Of a stretch of 64,000 nt of DNA, positions 53,211-61,693 are shown piece by piece (position 1 is the first letter of the stretch; each line of letters opens with the position of its first letter). Where the stretch lies: the NCBI RefSeq assembly GCF_052113705.1, contig NZ_JBGQOG010000002.1, positions 1-64,000 on the forward strand. Direction: 5' to 3'. A model generated the notes under the pieces. The model was not told the origin of the DNA. It searched no databases and saw only the letters and a program-made list of their open reading frames with translations. Source of the DNA: JBGQOG01 sp052113705 (lineage in GTDB: Bacteria > Pseudomonadota > Alphaproteobacteria > Rhodobacterales > Rhodobacteraceae). The translations under genes and the position numbers were made by a program.

Positions 53211-53614
53211 TCCGCGGCCTCCATCTCATCGGGGCGCGCCCGGCGGCGCAGCGAGCGGCGCGGGCGGCTGGCCTCTTCAAAGGCATGCAGGCTGGCGCCC
53301 ACCGGCCCCTGCGGCTGCGGCTGCCCCGGCTCGGGCAGGTCGTGCAGCGAGGCCAGCATCAGCTCCAGCCGCTCAGCGCCCTGTTCGGCACGGCGGGTCA
53401 GCGCCTGCAATTGCTCGGCCGAGGTGGCGGCGGTGGTCTGCGCGCGCACCAGAGCCTTGGTCATGTCATCAACCTGCGCCGAGAGCACGGCAATCGCGCC
53501 CCCCATGCCCGATTCGAGCTGGTTGAACCGCTTGAGCCGCCGCGAGAGCACCATGCAGTAGATGGCCGCGCCAATCGCGCCCGCGCCCAAGAGAATATCT
53601 GAGATGAATTGCAT
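53207..53614 (-). CDS. Small membrane-anchored flagellar-cluster protein (probably DUF6468)
   Basis: A 135-residue protein with an N-terminal membrane helix (ILLGAGAIGAAIYCMVLSRR), a coiled coil (about 35-90) and a basic, Pro-rich tail. I believe it belongs to DUF6468, which occurs next to fliL and motA in alphaproteobacterial flagellar clusters; function is not known. It lies 10 bases after fliL and overlaps the motE-like gene. Confidence 0.65.
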   Translation of the reverse strand: MQFISDILLGAGAIGAAIYCMVLSRRLKRFNQLESGMGGAIAVLSAQVDDMTKALVRAQTTAATSAEQLQALTRRAEQGAERLELMLASLHDLPEPGQPQPQGPVGASLHAFEEASRPRRSLRRRARPDEMEAAE

Positions 53615-53624
53615 GGCCGCCTCC

Positions 53625-54128
53625 TCAGTTCATCACGAATTCAATGATCAGCAGGTCGCGCACCCGGCCTTCGCCGGTTACGATCTGCACCCGGCGCAGC
53701 ATCTGTGCCCGCAAACGGATCAGCGCCGAGCGATCCTCCAGCTCGGAGACATCCACCGCGCGCAGATAGCCGTTCAGCACATCCACAACCCGCGGTTTCA
53801 ACAGCTCGACATCCGCCTGATAGGCTTTCGACACCTCAAGCTGCGCTGAAAAACGCAGGTGCCGCGCCGAAGAATTGTCGCCGAGCGAAATGATCATCGG
53901 ATCCAGCGGGACGAAGGCAATGTCGGGCAAGGCCTCCGGGGCGGGCTCGTCGGCATGGGCATCCGGCTCAGCGGCCGCATGTTCGCCCGCCGGGGCCAGA
54001 ATCATCCCGGAATACACCGCGTAAAATCCACCGCCGCCGAGGACGAGCATCAGCACAAGTCCTAGAATAATCGGCAATTTTGACTTTTTCTTCGGGGCCT
54101 CTTCGGCCTCGGTTGCTGCTTCTGCCAT
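53625..54128 (-). CDS. fliL: Flagellar basal-body-associated protein FliL
   Basis: A 167-residue protein with a charged head (EEAPKKKSKL), one membrane helix (about 18-40), and a stomatin-like periplasmic domain (FVPLDPMIISLGDNSSARHL, LLKPRVVDVLNGYLRAVDVS) ending VRDLLIIEFVMN. This is the closer match to canonical FliL. It heads the unit with the DUF6468 and motE-like genes and is divergent from fliF. Confidence 0.92.
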   Translation of the reverse strand: MAEAATEAEEAPKKKSKLPIILGLVLMLVLGGGGFYAVYSGMILAPAGEHAAAEPDAHADEPAPEALPDIAFVPLDPMIISLGDNSSARHLRFSAQLEVSKAYQADVELLKPRVVDVLNGYLRAVDVSELEDRSALIRLRAQMLRRVQIVTGEGRVRDLLIIEFVMN

Positions 54129-54174
54129 GTCGTCCCCGCATTCTTTCGGTGAAACTGGTATAAACCCGGGGTCA

Positions 54175-54189
54175 CTAACCGATTGTTAA
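54175..54189. promoter_or_regulatory. CtrA-like box between fliL and fliF
   Basis: CTAA-N7-TTAA at 54175-54189, one mismatch from the CtrA consensus TTAA-N7-TTAA. It lies in the 125-base divergent region between fliL and fliF, where one site could serve both operons. Confidence 0.5.
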
Positions 54190-54253
54190 GCGCGATCCGC
54201 CAAACATGCCCTCAGACGAGATGGACAGAAGGTCCGCTCAACGGAGGTGCGCT

Positions 54254-55906
54254 TTGCAACAGTTGATTGCCGTCTGGCAGGCCCTTGATACCCGTCGCCG
54301 CATGATTGTCGGCGGGGCAACAATCGCCATGTTCGCCGCCATCCTGGCGCTGAGCGGGATGGCATCGAAAACCAATATGTCCTTGCTTTACGCGGGCTTG
54401 GAGGGTGCGCAGGCCGCCGACATCGTTACTTCGCTTGAGCAAAAGGGCGCCAAATACGAAGTGCGCGGCGACGCGATCTATGTGGATGCCAGCCGCCGCG
54501 ACGAATTGCGCATGACCCTGGCCGGAGAAGGCCTGCCTGCCACCGGCGGCACCGGTTATGAGCTGCTCGATTCGCTTTCGGGCTTTGGCACCACCTCGCA
54601 AATGTTTGATGCCGCCTATCTGCGCGCGAAAGAGGGCGAACTGGCGCGGACCATCGTCTCCAATCAGAACATCCGCAGCGCCCGCGTGCATATTGCCGCC
54701 GCCACCAACCAGCCCTTCCGCACCGACATTCACCCCACCGCCTCGATCACCGTCGCCACCACCAATGGCGGGCTGACGCCGCAACATGCCAAGGCGCTGA
54801 AATATCTGGTCGCCTCGGCCGTCTCCGGCATGTCGCCCGATGATGTTTCGGTGATCGACACCGAAACCGGTCTGGTCGGCTCGGGCGATGATGCGCAGCA
54901 ATCGCCCGATGGCAAGGACAAGGCCGATGAGCTGAAACGCAATGTCGAGCGCCTGATGGCCGCCCGCGTTGGCTATGGCAAATCCGTGGTCGAAGTCGCG
55001 GTGGAGACCGTCACCGAACATGAGGCGATCACCGAGCGCAGCTTTGACCCCGCCAGCCGGGTGGCGATTTCGACCGACACCGAAGAGAAGTCGAACAAGG
55101 CCGATGAGACACGCCCGGCCTCGGTCACCGTGGCCTCCAACCTGCCGCAGGGCCAGGCGGGCAATGGCGACGGCAAATCCTCGAGCCAGGGTTCGGAAAC
55201 CCGTGAAAAGGTGAATTATGAGGTCTCGGAAACCACGCGCGAACTGGTGCGTCAACCCGGTGCCGTCAAGCGGCTGACGGTCGCGGTGCTGGTGGATGGC
55301 GTGCAGGGCGTGGATGCCAATGGCGCGCCGACCTGGACCCCGCGCAGCCCGGAAGAAATGACCGCGCTGCAGGATCTGGTGGCCTCTGCCGTGGGCTTCA
55401 ATGCCGACCGCGGCGATGTCATCACCCTGAAATCCCTGCAGTTTGAACCGGTGCCGGAAGCGGGCACCACCGTCACCGCCGGGATGCTCTCCAACGTCAG
55501 CCTCGACATGATGAGCCTGATCCAGCTGGCGGTCGTGTCGATCGTGGCGCTGGTGCTGGGCCTGTTCGTGCTGCGCCCGATCCTCACCCGCAGCCCCGCA
55601 CCGCAATTCGCGGGCCTTCCCGCCCCCGAAGGCGCCAGCTCCGCCGCCATGGACATGCCCGCAATGGGCGGCCTGCCCGCCCTGACCGGCGAGATCGACG
55701 ATGGCGACATGCTGCCCGCGATGACCGTTGTGTCCGACTTTGACATGGGCGGCATGCAAATGCCGATGGCGATGGGCAATTTCGGCGATGACATGGGCGG
55801 CGGCGAAGATCCGGTGGCCCGCCTGAAACGCCTGATTTCCGAACGTCAGGAAGAAACTGTCGAAATCCTGCGCAGCTGGATGGAAGAACCTGAGGAGCAA
55901 GCCTGA
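54254..55906 (+). CDS. fliF: Flagellar MS-ring protein FliF
   Basis: A 550-residue protein with two membrane helices (about 17-36 and 423-445) bracketing the periplasmic ring-building motifs (NMSLLYAGLEGAQAADIV, AYLRAKEGELARTIVSNQNI, RSARVHIA). The C-terminus ends in the acidic FliG-binding tail (EETVEILRSWMEEPEEQ). The start is placed at TTG 54254 because GGAGG at 54243-54247 has ideal spacing; ATG 54206 and ATG 54221 lack such a site. First gene of fliF-fliH-fliN-fliP. Confidence 0.93.
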   Translation: MQQLIAVWQALDTRRRMIVGGATIAMFAAILALSGMASKTNMSLLYAGLEGAQAADIVTSLEQKGAKYEVRGDAIYVDASRRDELRMTLAGEGLPATGGTGYELLDSLSGFGTTSQMFDAAYLRAKEGELARTIVSNQNIRSARVHIAAATNQPFRTDIHPTASITVATTNGGLTPQHAKALKYLVASAVSGMSPDDVSVIDTETGLVGSGDDAQQSPDGKDKADELKRNVERLMAARVGYGKSVVEVAVETVTEHEAITERSFDPASRVAISTDTEEKSNKADETRPASVTVASNLPQGQAGNGDGKSSSQGSETREKVNYEVSETTRELVRQPGAVKRLTVAVLVDGVQGVDANGAPTWTPRSPEEMTALQDLVASAVGFNADRGDVITLKSLQFEPVPEAGTTVTAGMLSNVSLDMMSLIQLAVVSIVALVLGLFVLRPILTRSPAPQFAGLPAPEGASSAAMDMPAMGGLPALTGEIDDGDMLPAMTVVSDFDMGGMQMPMAMGNFGDDMGGGEDPVARLKRLISERQEETVEILRSWMEEPEEQA

Positions 55907-56508
55907 TGGCCGGTCGTCTGAAACTCGAAGCCTTTGACGCGCCCGAGCCGAAGCAGCAGCTGGAGCAGGTTGAACTGGAGCGCAACCAGTTCGAAGAGGT
56001 GAAACTCGCCTCGTTCGAGCAAGGATATGCCGCCGGTTGGGACGATGCCGTGGCCGCACAGGACGGCGAAGCCGCCCGGCTGCGCGCCGATCTGGGCCGC
56101 AACCTGCAGGATCTGGCCTTCACCTATCACGAGGCGCGCGCCCATGTGCTGCGCGCGCTCGAGCCCCTGCTCTTTGACATGACCGCCAAGGTTCTGCCCG
56201 CCATCGCGCGCGAAACCCTGGGCCAGATCGTGCTCGAGCAGCTGCGCCCCGTTGCCGCCTCGATGGCCGCATCGCCTTTGGGCGTGGTGGCCAGCCCGGT
56301 GGCACTGCCGCAAATTCAGGCCTTGTTGGGCGACACGTCCAACCTGCCGTTTACCTTCACCGAGGAACCCAGCCTCAGCGAAGGTCAAGTCTATCTGCGT
56401 CTTGGAGAAGCCGAGACAAGGATCGACCTCGATGGCGTGATTGCTGCGATTCAAAAAGCAGTCAGCGCCCATTTCCGCATCGCTTCCGAGGAGAACCCCG
56501 ATGGATGA
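55906..56508 (+). CDS. FliH-like flagellar export regulator
   Basis: A 200-residue protein with a helical N-terminal half (EQVELERNQFEEVKLASFEQ followed by GYAAGWDDAVAAQ) and a C-terminal domain (ALEPLLFDMTAKVLPAIARE). It resembles FliH, the dimeric regulator of the FliI ATPase. It overlaps the fliF stop by one base (TGATG) and fliN by eight bases. Weak family conservation makes the assignment mainly positional. Confidence 0.7.
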   Translation: MAGRLKLEAFDAPEPKQQLEQVELERNQFEEVKLASFEQGYAAGWDDAVAAQDGEAARLRADLGRNLQDLAFTYHEARAHVLRALEPLLFDMTAKVLPAIARETLGQIVLEQLRPVAASMAASPLGVVASPVALPQIQALLGDTSNLPFTFTEEPSLSEGQVYLRLGEAETRIDLDGVIAAIQKAVSAHFRIASEENPDG

Positions 56509-56785
56509 CGCCAACCGCCCGGACACCAGCAACGCCAATCCGTTCACGCAGGTCCCGATTGAGATCACCATTTCGGTCGGCAAAGCCCGGCCTTTGGTGC
56601 GCGATCTGTTGCGCCTGAAACGCGATGCGGTGCTCCCGCTCGATCGCCGGGTCGATGACCCGGTGGAACTCTATGTCGGCGATAAACTGATCGCCCGCGG
56701 CGAGCTGACCGAACTTGAAGGCGATCAGGCCGGACAGCTGGGCGTGCGCCTGACCGAAGTGGCAGATCTGCAAAACGGGCTGTAA
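56501..56785 (+). CDS. fliN: Flagellar motor switch protein FliN
   Basis: A 94-residue C-ring subunit consisting of one SpoA domain. Its segments are VPIEITISVGKARPLVRDLL, then AVLPLDRRVDDPVELYVGDK and LIARGELTEL, which is the FliN signature. The frame is open upstream, but ATG 56501 begins the domain cleanly. It overlaps the FliH-like gene by eight bases. The other C-ring genes, fliG and fliM, are not in the window. Confidence 0.95.
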   Translation: MDDANRPDTSNANPFTQVPIEITISVGKARPLVRDLLRLKRDAVLPLDRRVDDPVELYVGDKLIARGELTELEGDQAGQLGVRLTEVADLQNGL

Positions 56786-56789
56786 TCCG

Positions 56790-57518
56790 ATGCGCAAATT
56801 GCTGCCGCTGGCCCTGCTGGGCCTGATCCTGTGCGCGGGGGCCGCTTCCGCACAGGACATCTCTATCTCGCTGGGCGACGGGCAAAGCCTCGCCGGGCGT
56901 TCGCTCCTGATGATCGTCGGGCTGACGCTGCTCAGCATCGCGCCGGGCCTGGCGATCATGGTCACCTGCTTTCCCTTCATCGTCACCGTGCTGTCGATCC
57001 TGCGGCAGGCGTTGGGGCTGCAGGCCTCGCCGCCGAACATGCTGATCGTCAGTCTGGCGATGTTTCTCAGCTGGTTCATCATGGAGCCGGTCTTCACCGA
57101 GGCCTGGAATGTCGCAGGTCAACCGCTGATGGATGGCACGATTGATTTTCAGACCGCGTTCTTGCGCGGGATCGTGCCGTTCCGCGGTTTCATGGCGAAC
57201 AGGGTCGATCCCGATACCTATGCCGCGCTGGCCGCACTGCGCCCCGATGCCTCACTGGCCGGGCCGCTGCAGGACGCGCCGCTGTCGACCCTCGTGCCCT
57301 CGTTCCTGCTGTCCGAGATTTCACGGGCCTTTGAAATCGGCTTTCTCATCTTTCTGCCCTTTCTGATCATTGATCTGGTGATCTCGGCGGTGCTGATGTC
57401 GATGGGGATGATGATGGTGCCGCCCGCGGTGGTGGCACTGCCGTTCAAACTGGCCTTCTTCGTGGTGGCCAATGGCTGGACCCTGATCTCCGCGGCCCTG
57501 GTGCGCAGTTACTTCTGA
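56790..57518 (+). CDS. fliP: Flagellar export gate protein FliP
   Basis: A 242-residue membrane protein with a cleavable signal (LPLALLGLILCAGAASA). The FliP motifs are VTVLSILRQALGLQASPPNM, SLLPSFLLSEI-like VPSFLLSEISRAFEIGF, and IIDLVISAVLMSMGMMMVPP. It builds the central pore of the export gate with FliQ and FliR. Last gene of the fliF operon, with a terminator after it. Confidence 0.97.
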   Translation: MRKLLPLALLGLILCAGAASAQDISISLGDGQSLAGRSLLMIVGLTLLSIAPGLAIMVTCFPFIVTVLSILRQALGLQASPPNMLIVSLAMFLSWFIMEPVFTEAWNVAGQPLMDGTIDFQTAFLRGIVPFRGFMANRVDPDTYAALAALRPDASLAGPLQDAPLSTLVPSFLLSEISRAFEIGFLIFLPFLIIDLVISAVLMSMGMMMVPPAVVALPFKLAFFVVANGWTLISAALVRSYF

Positions 57519-57543
57519 TACCCCGCTCTCCCCGGGTCTCCCG

Positions 57544-57578
57544 AAAGCCGTCCGGTCCTCTGACCCCGGGCGGCTTTT
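57544..57578 (+). terminator. Rho-independent terminator of the fliF operon
   Basis: A 12-base stem AAAGCCGTCCGG/CCGGGCGGCTTT with one T-G pair (57544-57555 with 57566-57577), a 10-base loop and a TTTT tail. Confidence 0.85.
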
Positions 57579-57584
57579 GCCTGT

Positions 57585-57965
57585 CTATTGCGGATTTTGC
57601 GGCAGGCCATCGGCGATTTCATAGTAATCGCCCTTGTCGGCCACAAAGATGTGCAGCGCCAGCCGGGCATCGGTCGGGGCGTCAAACGCCCCCATCGCCA
57701 CCGCGATCCAGTCGCCCGTCACCGGCGCAAAGAACAAGGGCGCGCCGCAGCTGCCACAAAAGCCGCGCCGCGCCTTGGCAGAACTGTCGTACCAGCGCAA
57801 ATTCTCCTCGCCCCAGAGGGTGAGTGCCGCGCGCGGCACATCGGTCGAGGCCCAGAAATGCCCCGATTGCTTGCGGCAGATGCTGCAATGGCAGGCATTC
57901 GGCGGCGGCAAATCCCCCGCCACGTCAAACCGCACCGCGCCGCACAGACAGGATCCTTTGTGCAT
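57585..57965 (-). CDS. GFA-family (glutathione-dependent formaldehyde-activating-like) zinc protein
   Basis: A 126-residue Mss4-like fold protein. The cysteine motifs are CLCGAVRF, CHCSICRKQSG and FCGSCG, which bind two zinc ions in this family. True GFA binds formaldehyde-glutathione, but most members have no proven activity. ATG 57965 with GGAGG nine bases upstream is the start. It is the only gene without a flagellar role between fliP and flgI, convergent with the first and downstream of the second. Confidence 0.85.
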   Translation of the reverse strand: MHKGSCLCGAVRFDVAGDLPPPNACHCSICRKQSGHFWASTDVPRAALTLWGEENLRWYDSSAKARRGFCGSCGAPLFFAPVTGDWIAVAMGAFDAPTDARLALHIFVADKGDYYEIADGLPQNPQ

Positions 57966-58028
57966 CTGCTCTCGCCTCCGCTCAGGGGGAATCACCCCGC
58001 CGGGGCCAGTGTGCCGCCTTTGCAGCAT

Positions 58029-58063
58029 AAAAAAAACCGCCCCCTGCTGCCACAGGGGGCGGT
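58029..58063 (-). terminator. Rho-independent terminator of the flgE-flgK-flgL-flgI operon
   Basis: Minus-strand stem ACCGCCCCCTG/CAGGGGGCGGT (58053-58063 with 58036-58046) with a 6-base loop and eight T residues. It lies 25 bases past the flgI stop. Confidence 0.92.
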
Positions 58064-58088
58064 CTCTTGGCCGCGCATTGCGCGGCGG

Positions 58089-59186
58089 TCAGTTCACCAC
58101 AAACTCCGCATGCAGGGCGCCGGCGGCATTGATGCTTTTCAGAATGTCGATCATGTCACGCGGGCTGACACCCAGGGCGTTCAGCCCCGCCACCACCTCG
58201 GAAAGCGAGGAAGATTCGGCAATCTCGGCCATGTTCAGCCCCGGCTCTTCGGTGATCGAGGCTTCGGTGCGCGGCACGACCACGGTTTCGCCCTGCGCAA
58301 AGGGGTTGGGCTGCACAGCAATCGGCGCTTCCTGGATCCGCAGCGTCAGGTTGCCCTGGCTGACCGCGACGCGGCTGATGCGCACATCCTCGCCCATCAC
58401 GATCGTGCCCGAGCGTTGATCCACCACGACACGGGCGCGCTGCTCCGGCTCCACCGTCAGATTCTCCAGCCGTCCCAGCACATGCGCGGGCGAGCGCATG
58501 TTGGCCGCCGCGATGCTGACGGTGACCGTGCCCGAATCCTCCATCGTGGCCACCCGTTTGCCAAATTCCTGATTGATCACCTGCTCGATCCGGCCCGCCG
58601 TGGTGAAATCGGGCGTCCGCAAGGCCAGCCGCACATCATTCATCGACTTGAAACTGAAATCGATTTCCCGCTCGACCCGCGCGCCCGAGGGGATGACCCC
58701 CGCCGTCGGCACGCCTTGGGTCACGCTGGCCCCCTGCCCAGTGGCCGAGGCGCCCCCCGCGATGATCGTGCCCTGTGCCACCGCGTAAATGTCGCCATCG
58801 GCGGCATTCAGCGGCGTCATGATCAGCGTACCGCCGAGCAGGCTTTTCGCATCACCAATCGCCGAGACGGTAATGTCGATCTGGCTGCCCGCCCGCGCAA
58901 AAGGCGGCAACGTGGCGGTGACCAGCACCGCAGCCACGTTCTTCGGCCGGAATTGCTCACCGGTCACGTTCACGCCGAGGCGCTCCAGAACATTGGACAT
59001 GATTTCTTCGGTGAAGGGTGCGTTCCGCAACCCGTCGCCCGTACCATTCAGGCCGACGACCAGGCCGTATCCGACCAGATCGTTGCCCCGCACGCCGTCG
59101 AACTCCACCAGATCTTTGATCCGGATCGGCGCGGCGCCCGCCATAAGCGGTAGCAGGCACAGGAGTACTGCAAGAAGTTTTTTCAT
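58089..59186 (-). CDS. flgI: Flagellar P-ring protein FlgI
   Basis: A 365-residue periplasmic ring subunit with a signal peptide (LLAVLLCLLPLMAGAAP). The FlgI motifs are RIKDLVEFDGVRGNDLVGYG, LVVGLNGTGDG and NVAAVLVTATLPPFARAGSQ, and the protein ends HAEFVVN. Standard length. It overlaps the flgL stop by four bases and is the last gene of the hook operon. Confidence 0.97.
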   Translation of the reverse strand: MKKLLAVLLCLLPLMAGAAPIRIKDLVEFDGVRGNDLVGYGLVVGLNGTGDGLRNAPFTEEIMSNVLERLGVNVTGEQFRPKNVAAVLVTATLPPFARAGSQIDITVSAIGDAKSLLGGTLIMTPLNAADGDIYAVAQGTIIAGGASATGQGASVTQGVPTAGVIPSGARVEREIDFSFKSMNDVRLALRTPDFTTAGRIEQVINQEFGKRVATMEDSGTVTVSIAAANMRSPAHVLGRLENLTVEPEQRARVVVDQRSGTIVMGEDVRISRVAVSQGNLTLRIQEAPIAVQPNPFAQGETVVVPRTEASITEEPGLNMAEIAESSSLSEVVAGLNALGVSPRDMIDILKSINAAGALHAEFVVN

Positions 59187-60196
59187 CGCATGTAATCCGT
59201 GAATGACAATTGCGCGAGACGCGCGGTGAGGGTGTAAAGCGCTTCCATCTGCGCTTGTGCTGCGGTGAGCGCCGTCGCCGTTTCAAAGGGATCGGCCTGC
59301 ACCAGATTGTTCCGCGCAATGGTCAGCGCGGTTTTTTCGTTGGCATTGCGGGTGGTGGCATCGTCGATCTGGCTTTCGGCCTGACCCACGCGGGTTTGCA
59401 CCGCCACCAGTTTGACATCGGCCGCCATGACCTTTTCCCCGGCCTTTTGCAGCAAAAAGCCCTGACCCGCGGCATCAGAGCTGAGCGCGCCGGCGTCCAC
59501 CAGCGCGCCCAGCGCAAAGCCCTGCAACGTGTCGATGATGGCCGGATCCGTCGCCGTCACATTGATGCTGGCGGTTTCGCCATCGGCCAGCCGCAACGGC
59601 GAGGCCGCCGCGCCGCCCTTGTAGGCGACATCAAGATAGCCACCGCCCCCGGCGGGCGCGGCAAACCAATCCGCCACCGCATCGGCAATGCCCGTCGCGG
59701 TGGTCTGGCCCGAAATCGCCGTTTGCAGCGCCGTCATGATCTCATCGGGGGTGGCCAGCGGAACCGTATCCGACGCCACGCCCGAAAAGGCATAGCGACC
59801 GGCACTTGAGGAATTCATGATGCCGATCACACTGTCAAACTTTTGCCGCGCATCCAGCGCCGCCGAGTTGATCATGGAGCCCGCGGTCGAGGAAGAAGAG
59901 GACAAGAGCCCCGGCCCCGCCGCGGTGGTCATCGATTGAATGCTCTGCAGCGAGGTTTGCAGGCCGGAGGCAAATTGTGTCGCTTCGGCATTGCTGGCGG
60001 CATAGGCGTCAAGCGTGGTCAGCGACCGGTCGATCCCGGCCAGCGTGCTGAAGTCACCCTTTATCGCGGCGCCAATATCGGATTTCACCCCGCTGGCCAT
60101 TTCATTGGTCAGCTGATTCATCCGCGCCTTCATCTGCGTGCTATGGTTGCGCAGCTGATAGGCCTGGGCCATGTCACCGATGGATACGAGGTTCAT
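59183..60196 (-). CDS. flgL: Hook-filament junction protein FlgL
   Basis: A 337-residue flagellin-like protein that joins hook and filament. The N-terminal helix (MAQAYQLRNHSTQMKARMNQ) and the C-terminal FETATALTAAQAQMEALYTL helix with LSFTDYMR end give the FlgL/flagellin D0-D1 plan. It begins three bases after the flgK stop and overlaps flgI. Confidence 0.9.
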   Translation of the reverse strand: MNLVSIGDMAQAYQLRNHSTQMKARMNQLTNEMASGVKSDIGAAIKGDFSTLAGIDRSLTTLDAYAASNAEATQFASGLQTSLQSIQSMTTAAGPGLLSSSSSTAGSMINSAALDARQKFDSVIGIMNSSSAGRYAFSGVASDTVPLATPDEIMTALQTAISGQTTATGIADAVADWFAAPAGGGGYLDVAYKGGAAASPLRLADGETASINVTATDPAIIDTLQGFALGALVDAGALSSDAAGQGFLLQKAGEKVMAADVKLVAVQTRVGQAESQIDDATTRNANEKTALTIARNNLVQADPFETATALTAAQAQMEALYTLTARLAQLSFTDYMR

Positions 60197-60198
60197 GA

Positions 60199-61656
60199 TT
60201 ACATCCCCAGCAATGTTTGCAGCAGTTGATCCATTGCCGAAATCACCTTGGCATTGGCGGCATAGGCTTGCTCAATCTGCATCAGTTTCTGCATTTCCTG
60301 ATCGGTATCGACGCCATCGGCCAAAAACAGTTCTTTCAGGGTCGACTGCCGCGAGCTGGAATAGGCCTGCTGCGTCTCGGCGGTCTGCCGGGCGCTGGAA
60401 AATTGCGACAGAATGTCGGCGGCCATACCGGAACTGCTCTTTTTGGTGCCGCTGAAATCACCCGATGCCGGCACCCGCGGATCGCTGAGCGCGGTGCCGA
60501 GCGCGGTGAGCAAGGTGGAATCGCCCACCGCCCCCGGGGTCGTGGCGCCCAGCCCGTCACGCAGCCGCCAAATGGCGCCGCCCTGTGCCGGATCCACCAG
60601 CGCGTTGATCTCGATCCGGCCTGCCAGCCCCACCTCCTGCGTGGTGTCGAGCGCGACGCCTTTGTCGGTGAACAGCCCCGGATCGCCCACGGCCAGGGTC
60701 GGATCCACAGACGGATCCTGAAAGCGCGAGATCAGATCGCGGGCGAATGCATCGACTTGCGTCTGTGCCTGCGGTGCAAGTTCATCGCGCACGGCGAACA
60801 GCGCGCCCAGCGAGCCGCCGCCGATCAGCTTGTCGTCGCTGGTCGAAATCGCCATACCATTCAGCGTAAGCCCGGAGAGCGCACCCGAGGCCAGTGTCAT
60901 GTCGGCGGTGACCAGACCTGCGGGATCAAAGCCGATTTCAGAGGGTTTCGACCCCTCCAGCAGCACGGCGCCACCCGTCGCAAAGAGCGCGATCTGGCCA
61001 TTCTCGCGCATGACTTCGCGCACGGGCACAATCGCGCTGACCTGATCGACCAGCAATTGGCGCTGGTCCAGCAGGGCGCCGGTGTCGACACCGCTGGCCT
61101 GTTGCGCGGTAATGGTGCGGTTCAGCTGAGCAATCTGCTTGAGCGAATTGTTCAGCGTATCAACCTGATTGGCAATCTGATCATCGGCCGAGGTGCGCAC
61201 CTGCATCAGATTGTCGGAAATGGTGTTCAGCTGTTTGGCCACGCCCTGCGCGGCATTCAGCAGCGAGGTCAGCCGTGCATCGCTGTCCGGACGGCTGGCC
61301 GCCGAGATCAGCGCCGAATCGAAACCTGCCAAAAGCGCGGACAGCGAGCCGGGTTCCCCGGACTCGCCAACCATCTTTTCAACACCGGACAGAAAATCGG
61401 TGCGGATGTTCGAGTTGCCCAGATCTGCCTCTGCCAAGCGCAGATCATTGACAACCGTCTGATTCACAACCCGATTGACGCCGGTTACTTTAACGCCGGT
61501 GCCGGTGGTTCCCACCTGCGTCGCGGCCAGTGACACTTCGCGTCGCGCATAGCCTTCCGTCAGGGCGTTCGCCGTGTTGGACGAAACGACCGATGCTGCC
61601 CGCGATACCGCGGTCATCCCTGACAGCGCAGAATTCATCGCGCCGGTTATGCTCAT
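60199..61656 (-). CDS. flgK: Hook-associated protein FlgK
   Basis: A 485-residue hook-filament junction protein. It starts GAMNSALSGMTAVSRAASVV, continues SSNTANALTEGYARREVSL with GVKVTGVNRVVNQTVVNDLR, and ends with the FlgK helix EMQKLMQIEQAYAANAKVIS. Thirty-seven bases separate it from flgE. Confidence 0.95.
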   Translation of the reverse strand: MSITGAMNSALSGMTAVSRAASVVSSNTANALTEGYARREVSLAATQVGTTGTGVKVTGVNRVVNQTVVNDLRLAEADLGNSNIRTDFLSGVEKMVGESGEPGSLSALLAGFDSALISAASRPDSDARLTSLLNAAQGVAKQLNTISDNLMQVRTSADDQIANQVDTLNNSLKQIAQLNRTITAQQASGVDTGALLDQRQLLVDQVSAIVPVREVMRENGQIALFATGGAVLLEGSKPSEIGFDPAGLVTADMTLASGALSGLTLNGMAISTSDDKLIGGGSLGALFAVRDELAPQAQTQVDAFARDLISRFQDPSVDPTLAVGDPGLFTDKGVALDTTQEVGLAGRIEINALVDPAQGGAIWRLRDGLGATTPGAVGDSTLLTALGTALSDPRVPASGDFSGTKKSSSGMAADILSQFSSARQTAETQQAYSSSRQSTLKELFLADGVDTDQEMQKLMQIEQAYAANAKVISAMDQLLQTLLGM

Positions 61657-61693
61657 GTCTCAGCCTCCATTTTAAAGGCCGCCGATGAAGCTA

